Source: Membranipora membranacea (lineage: Eukaryota; Bryozoa; Gymnolaemata; Cheilostomatida; Membraniporidae). Taken from it: a DNA stretch of 64,000 bases. Where the stretch lies: assembly GCA_914767715.1 (NCBI GenBank), contig OU612073.1:20460001-20524000 (forward strand), given 5' to 3'. Position numbers and translations under genes: made by a program. The notes under the pieces are model-generated. The model worked only from the letters and a program-made list of their open reading frames with translations, searched no databases and had not been told where the DNA came from. This document shows positions 38,201 through 47,200 of the stretch, piece after piece (the stretch's first letter is position 1; the number at the start of each line of letters is the position of its first letter).

Positions 38201-41200
38201 TGTGCATTTATAACCACCGCCAATAACCTGAAGAGTGTATTCATTGCCTTGCTGATAAGGGCATTAATATAAAGAAGAGAACCAAACTGTCATCACCTCG
38301 CTTGCGCAGTGCATAGTTACTGTGTACATGCTCATACTCCAACACATTGTTTGTTCAATTTTCATGTGACCTGGCTGATAAGACCATCACATGATATACA
38401 TATCACATGACTGACGCATCCGGCCAATTTCATTTTCCCAAAGTTCCTGATCCCAGGATATTCCTGACCCGTGAAGTTTTTTCTCTATACATTACATTTG
38501 AAAGATTCATAACCAACACACTGAGGAACTTTTGTATCATATGCATTAGAGGCTTTATTGGGTCAACATCTCCTGCCTTATCATAACTGAATCACCACCA
38601 TGCTGCTGAGAAGTGTTTTGAATGCTCTGATATGGACTTCCTTGACTATTGTAACACTGAGAGCTGCTGAGAGAAAATACATGGAAGAGAACAAAGAGCT
38701 CTCCTTGAAGCTGTTGACCCTGTCAGCAATGGCTTACTATGACAACCCCGATCACTGTATGGAGAAAATCTTGAATGAAAACAGAGGCCAGGTAATTGAT
38801 GGATTAAAGATTGCAGGAACTTTCAGAGCCGAGCTTGATGGCCACATACTTTCTGCCCTCATAGGAGTGTCAGATGAGAAAAGGAAAACAGTAATGGCTT
38901 TCAGAGGGACCACCAATTACCGTCAATTGTGCCAAGAAATTCTTCAAACACCAATGGCTTTACCGAATGAGCCTCGAACACATCACCCATACTTTGAAAA
39001 TGCCTACAGAGAAATGAAAGATGCCGGTCAGTTCCTCACAAAGTACACTAAGGGTCGTCGTTCTGAGTACGATGTTATTCTAACTGGTCACTCACTTGGT
39101 GGTGCACTTGCTACCATGACAGCACGTGATCTGGTTGCAGAAGGACATATATCGAAGGACAAACTGTCCCTCTACACTTTTGGTATGCCTTGTGTTGGAA
39201 ATCAAGCTCAGGCTGAAGACAATCAGCATCATGTTCCTAACAGTTTTCATTTAATAAATATTTATGATTGCGTTCCATCGATGCCACCATTTCCTTGCTA
39301 TCAGCACCCTGGACATAAAATATATGTTGACAACAAAGGCAACCAAAAACCTCAAGATGAGAGAAACAAGGAGGAAAGAAAGGGAATCCTTCAAAGCTGT
39401 GTAGATAGTATTAAGGAAAAATGCAGCGACACGATGCAGGCTACGGCTGATGCATTGGGAACAGTGTGGAACGGACCAGCACATCACACTTCATATTTTG
39501 GAATCCATGTTGGAGGATATTGTGAGCAAAGATCGTTAGGATGGTTTGAGTTCGATGCAGCATTTGAAGGTGATTCAAGCAATGCAGGCTATGCAGATTC
39601 AATCTTTAACAGAGATGAGTTTTGAACAATTCAGCCGTTCAATCCATACTCAGTGACTTATATGGATTTAGAGGCTCAATAGTGGTAGGAGTTGTCTGCT
39701 CCTTTCCTGTTTTAGTTTTTGAATTAGAGTTGTCACCCCATGGAATTTCTACTCGTGAAGGCAATCATATGTTCGAATTAATAAACAGTCAATGATAAAG
39801 GAATTCACAATAGAGTAGCAATTATAGAATAAGACTTTTGTCGCTGTAACCTCTAATAGATGCTGCAATAATGATACATTTACAGCCAAAGCTGTGTAGG
39901 AGTGTTTATATGACAATTGTTTATTTTTGATAATTGTCACCTGAACAATATAGCATAACCAATATATAAAACCTTTTTTAACACACATCAGTTTTAAATC
40001 TATAATTCCACCTGATAGAGTATTGTATAAAATCGTACAGGCGACAGCAGGCATAATATTATGTTTTCAAAATAGAGATCCATTGCTTACACGCATACAC
40101 AGCAACATGAAAGTATACACAACTTAAATTGAAGAACAGAAGTAAAGTAACAACTAAATTGACCCGCATATTGTTCGAGATTCCTTGAGAACCTTGGTGG
40201 GATGGTAAAAATGTATTAATAGTACATGTAATGATTTAGGGCACTGATGTCTTTCTTATAGGGATAATACACTTCTGATCTCTGTTTGGCAACCAATGGA
40301 GCACAGAAAAATGTATGTACATACAAAAACTCCTTATTTGTAATTCAAAACCCCTTGTTCTGCTCAAATGTGCATTCTAAATTGTAGTTGTGCATCTCCA
40401 ACAAGAAATAAGACAACTAACAGAATTGCTTGTGATCTGAAAAAAGCTGATTTTGTAAGCAGTTGTGTGCTCCTACCTCTTGGTTAGTGTTTCAATTGTC
40501 CAGATACTCAAAGTGCGCATGTGCAATAAGGATGACCTTTTGACTTTAGCTTGTTATTTTCTAACAGCCCAGCTTAACACTTTTATTACCATATCCGGTT
40601 ATGGTAATAAAAGTGTTAAGCTGGGCTGTTAGAAAATAACAAGCTAAAGTCAAAAGGTCATCCTTATTGCACATGCGCACTTTGAGTATCTGGACAATTG
40701 AAACACTAACCAAGAGGTAGGAGCACACAACTGCTCACAAAATCAGCTTTTTTCAGATCACAAGCAATTCTGTTAGTTGTCTTATTTCTTGTTGGAGATG
40801 CACAACTACAATTTAGAATGCACATTTGAGCAGAACAAGGGGTTTTGAATTACAAATAAGGAGTTTTTGTATGTACATACATTTTTCTGTGCTCCATTGG
40901 CATACTTGCCAACCTGTACGCATAAAGCGTTTGTAAACGCTTATTTGACACTAATTGAGTTTTAAACGCAAAACGCTAGTTGTACTCATTTATGGTTTTC
41001 CAAACGCCTGTTCATCTAATTAGGCAATCAAAAACGCATCTTTTATCTTTAGTGTTTACTTGGTTGTCATGGTTAAATAATAGACTAAAAATCTGGTATT
41101 GGCTGCAGAAAACCATGATGTTGATTTACAGTTGACTTTTTACCTGTCCAAGTTTTGCATGAGCCAAATTGCAACTTTTCTTCAATGAGACACAACATAA

Positions 41201-44200
41201 CTAGTAATCCATTGTAGAATATGGTGGTTCTGCCAACTTCAACTTTTCTTTAATCAGAGTAACAAAGTTGTCTACCTCCTTGTTGGGGTGAGATAACTCA
41301 GATCTCCTGCCCCAGTGTTTCAAGGGCAAACCAGGGAGGATGGGCAAACAGGGTTTCAAATAGCCTGTCTTGTCCAGACAGGCTAGGTTACAAACAATTT
41401 CTCATATATTATTAGCAGATTGCACCTTACAACGCAAAGGGAAAAAGACTAATGTTGAGTGATCTGCACTCCTACGCTACTAAGGACTACTTACTGTGAT
41501 AATAGAAATTTTCGCGCGTAGCGCGAAAAATTTTTTGGGGCGTTTTCTGGTCATTTGAGGCACCCTGGAGTTTTGTACTCATTTTTAAGCATTTTGCAAA
41601 TTTTTGTACTCATTTTGGAAAAATTAGGTTGGCAAGTCTGCATTGGCTGCCAAACAGAGATCAGAAGTGTATTATCCCTTTAAGATTATCCAGCTTGCTG
41701 CTTGACTCGGTGTCATGGGTAAAACCATGTTTCTGAATGTTGTTTTTTTCAATGCCCTCTACTTTTTTTCTTAGCTGCTTCTTCACAGCCTGCAGTATCC
41801 CACACACCTCTCGTCTTGCACTGTCATGTAACCTTTGTAGCATGGTATTTCTAGGGTCCAGTTTCATTGCCCGACGGGCACTTAGGAGCTTGACAGCTCT
41901 TTCCTCCGCTAGATACTGTCTAAGCCGCATCTCTGAAAGAGACAACGCATTAATTTATCTGACTGAACAAAAAGCTGCTGTGTAAAAGATAATATATATT
42001 CAATAAGTCAAGCATCAAATTGGCCTTGCCCCATGATTCCCAAGGTCTGTAAAATTCAATTGTGTTTTGTCATGCCTTTCACTGGACATGTACAAATGAA
42101 TCCAAATCACAACAATAGTATAATAGACATATTGAATGGTATGGAAAGATGAATCAATAACTTTGTATACCGTTGTTCAATTATTGGTAAACATTAGCAT
42201 CTCTTATCCGCTTTGTCAAGGTATAAATGTTGCATGCCAGCTTGCTTCAAAAGTGATACATTAGATGAAGAGCAATTGCAATAGAGTAGCCAACATTATC
42301 GAAACAATTTTCATTTTGTGATGTCATATATAAAACTGACCAATTGGCATCCAAACTTTCTTATGAATAGAGTTATGATAGAGTTAATGACAAAATGGAA
42401 GGGAGGAATGAAGGAAAGGTCAAGCAGCAGGGTCAGCTTGATGAGAACGCTATGAGTGTATGCTATGCACTCAATGTTTATCTTTTGTATTAAGGCCAGC
42501 TCCTTTGTTTAAATAGATGCACTCAAGTGAATCATAGTATTACTTTGGGCCAATTCCACTCATGCTTTATAAGACTGATACAGCCGCTATTATTGGCTAA
42601 TCTTTTATTTATTATTATTATTTATTATTATAATGTTTTTATTGAGGTTTTCATATGCATAAGTATGTCATAAACAAAGGAAAATAACAACTTTTTGACC
42701 TCATAAACAAAACAAAAAAGAAAGAAAAATATTTATAGATATGGACAGAAATGATAATCAGTTGGGAGAAAAATTTTTACAGTATGCTTGTGATTGATTG
42801 ATATATATTATTACGCTTTACTAAATGAAATGAATTGCTTTAAAAATCTTGTTTTACCATATTTGGTCCTATATTTTGGTTTAATTATTCTACGTCCTGA
42901 CCGCAAAACTCTATTGTGCATTTTGCAGGAATTGATTAGTTTAAGGATGAAAAATGAGGTGTTCTTGCCTAGAGTGGCATTTTTGACAAACCTATCAAAA
43001 GTTGCCCTCCTCCTGTCACCCAGAGTGGAAAGATTCAAAATCGCACGACCAGTTGAGATAGAAAATAATGAGTTGGTACCAAGAATTATCCTGATGGCTC
43101 TGTTTTGACAAAGTTCTAACAAGTTAGAGTTGTAATTAGAAGTATTTAATAACAGAGAATAACAATACTCCAAGATGGGACGAACATACGATTTATAAGC
43201 TTGAAGCAGATGTGAAGGATTGACAAATTTTCGAATTTTAGAGAGACAGAATAAAACTCTGTTAGATTTTAATACCAGGGACTCAACATAGGTTTTCAAT
43301 GACAGATGCTGGTCCAAGATCACGCCTAAGAGTTTAATTGAAGTTGCTGATTTGATTTGTACATTATTCGAAACAAGATTAGGTATTGTTTCAACCTTTC
43401 TGTTCGAGAATACACAAAACTGGGTTTTGTCTAAATTTAGATTAAAACCATTGACAGAATACCAATTTGTTACCATTGTAACAAGAGATTCTGATTTTGA
43501 TATTGCTTCATTTAGAGAATCGGATATCTCAAAAATCAAAGTATCATCAGCAAAGGCAAATGAATTTGAAAATTTACCTAATAGATCATTTATGGCAATA
43601 TTGAAAAGCAATGGCCCCAAAATTGAACCTTGAGGAACACCACTTTTAATATTTAGAACTCCAGATGTGGCATTGCCGACTTTAAAACACTGAAATCTAT
43701 TATCCAAATAGGACGATAGCATTGATTGAGCAGATTCTGCTATACCGAGATATTTTAATTTGGTGAGTAAAAGTTGATGATTTACTGAATCAAATGCCTT
43801 TCTAACGTCCAATGATAATGCTGAAATATAGCAAGGTGAAGAAGAATCAAGTTTTGATTTCCAGACATCTAGAAGACTGAGTAAAAGCTGCTCACAAGAA
43901 TGGCTCTTACGGAAACCAAATTGTCTAATATTCAGTAATTTATGACTTGTAAGGAATGTAGACAGTTGGTCATTCATAAATGTTTCAAAGATTTTAGACA
44001 TAATTGGCAGTGAAGAAATTGGTCTGTAATTAGAGGGATTTGTATGGTCACCTTTCTTGAAGATAGGTGTAACCAATGCCATTTTTAAAGAACTAGGAAA
44101 ACTTTTTGTGAGAAAGCTTTCATTGATGAGAATTGTTATAGGTAAAGCAATAATGTTTGATAAGATTTGATATATAAAAGTTGGAATTTTTTCAACACCT

Positions 44201-47200
44201 CTCTTTTTTTGGCGACATTGAAAGAAGTTTGCGACGTACTTGTTCAGTTGAAATTTTAGTAAATTCAAACTTGGTTAGAGGAGTTTTATACGTCATATGT
44301 TGACATGCATCCTTGACATCCAGTTTCTGTTGAGAGCAAATTGACGTGAAGAAGGTGTTAAATGTATTAGCGATCTCTTTTTCATCTGTTACTAAAGTGT
44401 TATTGAACACTAAAGAGTCAATTTCACTTTTCTTGTCCACTTTTCCCAAAAGAGTTCCACATGTTTGGTAGAAGGATGATTTAGAATCATTTAGTTTATG
44501 AATGTAATAATACTTTTTGGCTTTTCTAATCTGATTTAGTGTATAGCTTTTAAGTTTTCTAAAGTCATCTAATGTTGAAGGTTGAATATTTTGGTTTTTG
44601 GGAGATTTGAAAATGGATTTGTATGTCTGATTTTTGAAACGTATCAATCGAAGCAGTGAGCTATTCATCCATGGATTTTTGTGGTGACGTATTCTCCTAG
44701 TCATGATAGGTGCATGATTGTTCAATAGATTTGTGATGAGTGAATCAAATAAATCAATTCTCTCATCAAGGCTCCTAGATGTATCAGAACAAAGTTGTAA
44801 AAAAGGCAATGACTTAGCATGATTAAAGAAAGCAATGTTATCAATAGATTTAAAGTTGCGGAAATGTATGAGTTTTCGTCTAGGCCTTATTATTTTACTA
44901 ACTTTTAATATTACAAAGGTTGCGTAATGATCAGAAACAGTTCTATCGCAAGTCAAAATTCCAGATTTTTCAACTTCTAAGTTTTTGCTTGCATAAATAT
45001 GATCCAATAGACTCTCATTGCCTTTAAAACTGCAAAAGGTAACACCTGTAACTTTCTGTTCCAAGTTAAAAACATCTAGTCCTATTCTGATTGAAATTTT
45101 TTCCCTATTCCAATTGATATTAAAATCGCCGAGAAGAACAACTTGCTTTCCTTTTAATTCTCTCATATTTAAAACTTCTATCAGACACTCTATGAAATCA
45201 GACTTTTTTACATCAGGAGGTAGGTAAATAGAAGAAACTATTGTGGGTTTATGTGAGAAATTGATTTCAATCCACACTGAGTCACAAAAATCAGACAAGC
45301 GGTCTTTAGGCTTATCAAGAACGCTGAAACTCAACTTAGAACTAACAAAAATGGCTGCACCCCCTGCTCTTGATTTTAAGGTTGAATTACGGTCAGAACG
45401 AACAATACTAAAACCAGGCAAAGTTACAAGTGAATCTGGTATTTCAGGCCGCAACCATGTTTCATTGACTGAAAAAATGTCAACACTCTCATTGAGGTTC
45501 AGGGATTCAAAAAATGAAAAACGTTTCAACAATGATCTGACATTGTGATGTAAAATGCGGATTCTTTGATTACTTTTATTAAAATAGTTTGGCCTGAAAT
45601 TTTGATCAGCTAGACAATCAATATCATTCCATAACTTCCTATGATAAAATAGATTTGTGTCAAAAACATTATTGCCTGAAACATTTGTGTTAATCATTTG
45701 AAGATTTTTTGTGACGTAATTCTTCTACATTAAGTAAAATATTATATTGAGAGCGAAATACTACTCCATTTTGAATGGCTCTATCTTTTTCGATATCATT
45801 TAAAAATTGCAATTTTACCGCACGAAGTGGCTTTCCATCAGTTGTAGTAATTCGGTAGGCTGTTGTGCATCTGTAATCTGCGTTGACATCCATAACAATA
45901 TCTTCAGGTGTCATATGAAGTGGAACTCCTTTAACAACAGCAACATGAGGGACAGGTTGAATGGTAAACCTTGCTTTGGAACCGCCAAAAGTCGATTCAT
46001 CCCATTCTTCAACAATCTTCTTTAGGTCTGATTGGTTAGAGAGTTGAATTAAAAATTTGCATTTAGATAGGTTGTTTTGATCAAGTTTATATCTATTGAT
46101 AAAATCAACTTTAGTAGAACCGTGACATCGGCAAATTGCCATCCGTATTTTGCCTATGTTGATGTTTGGTATTTCTGTAGGTTGTAAGTCATATATGACG
46201 AATGACCTCTTCGGTTCAAACGGTATTTTGTTCCTTTGTTCTGCATTCTTAGGAATTCTGCGAAGAATCTCATTTTTCTTGGGTTTCACTGCTGCTTTGT
46301 CAGCATACGTAGTCATTTTGTCAGAAAGTCCAACAGTTGATTCATTGAGTTTTAGGAATTCCTCTTTTATCAAGGAAGAATTCCTTTCTACTATTTGCTC
46401 TTTGTTGGCTTCCATCTCCGTATTGAGAGTTGATATAATACCATTCTGTTTCACAATAATGTTTTCAAGGGCATCTACCCTGGTGATTAGTTTAGTAATC
46501 TGATCTAAAATTTGTGGACATAGATGACAACTAGTATTAACTTGCCCATGTCCTGTTGTGCTTTGCTGTGCAGATGTTGAAGCTTCTATTACGTTATCCA
46601 ATGACATTGTACTAAAGGAATCGATGCTTTTCGTATCTTCCTCGAAGTTTGGCTTGAGAAAGTCACTTTCAGTGCAGCTTATGTATTTTACTGCAGTACC
46701 ACTTTCTTTGAGGTACTGCTTAGCTGATTCAAGATCGTTGAATCCTTTATACGCGGATGATTTAATACCAATTACGGAATGGCTGCAGGAGAGCCAGTTC
46801 TTGAATAATCCCGTTATTTTTCCTTTAGATACTGCATACAATAGATAGTTACCATTTTGTTCTTTGTTTTTCCGCATCCGCTTCTTTGCACGAGTATTTT
46901 GATCCATAAAATTAACAAAATTTATAACAAAATTATCGAGTTGAGTTTTTTGCTTCTTGACAACTCGATGTCACACACAACAATTGATTAGATTGTGTGC
47001 GCTCCTATTGTTCCCCCAGTATATAAGGAGCATACTGGGCCTTGATTAAGTAGAACTCTCTAGCTTCTCACTCTTACACTACAATACAAGGATTACTGAA
47101 TAATAAACTCACTTATTATTGGAACAAGGAACAAGGATTAATAAACAAGGTTCTCTAACCAGTTTATGAAACAAGGCAATATAAACCAGGATTGATAAAC

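Larger units (their letters stand above)
35391..38599. other. large intron of gene D, no host gene recognised
   Basis: This is part of the long gene D intron between exons 41763-41932 and 35304-35390. Apart from the right copy of the inverted repeat (37594-37735) and the decayed frames near 37.0-37.3 kb, I see only AT-rich sequence without supported exons. Confidence 0.45.
42600..46968 (-). mobile_element. nearly full-length two-ORF LINE (non-LTR retrotransposon)
   Basis: The element runs on the minus strand: 5' UTR, ORF1 (46907-45690), ORF2 with an apurinic-like endonuclease and a reverse transcriptase (45697-42811), a short 3' UTR and an (AAT/TAA)-rich tail at about 42632-42600. No RNase H domain is visible after the RT. 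The layout fits the Jockey/CR1/L2-like group of LINEs; I cannot settle the clade without a tree. It sits in a gene D intron in the same orientation as gene D. The exact 5' end, near the LTR-like block, is uncertain, and no target duplication was confirmed. Confidence 0.88.

Noticed and set aside
43352-46848. Several plus-strand open frames of 70-117 residues
   Set aside because: They lie antisense to LINE ORF1 and ORF2 and show no domain of their own.
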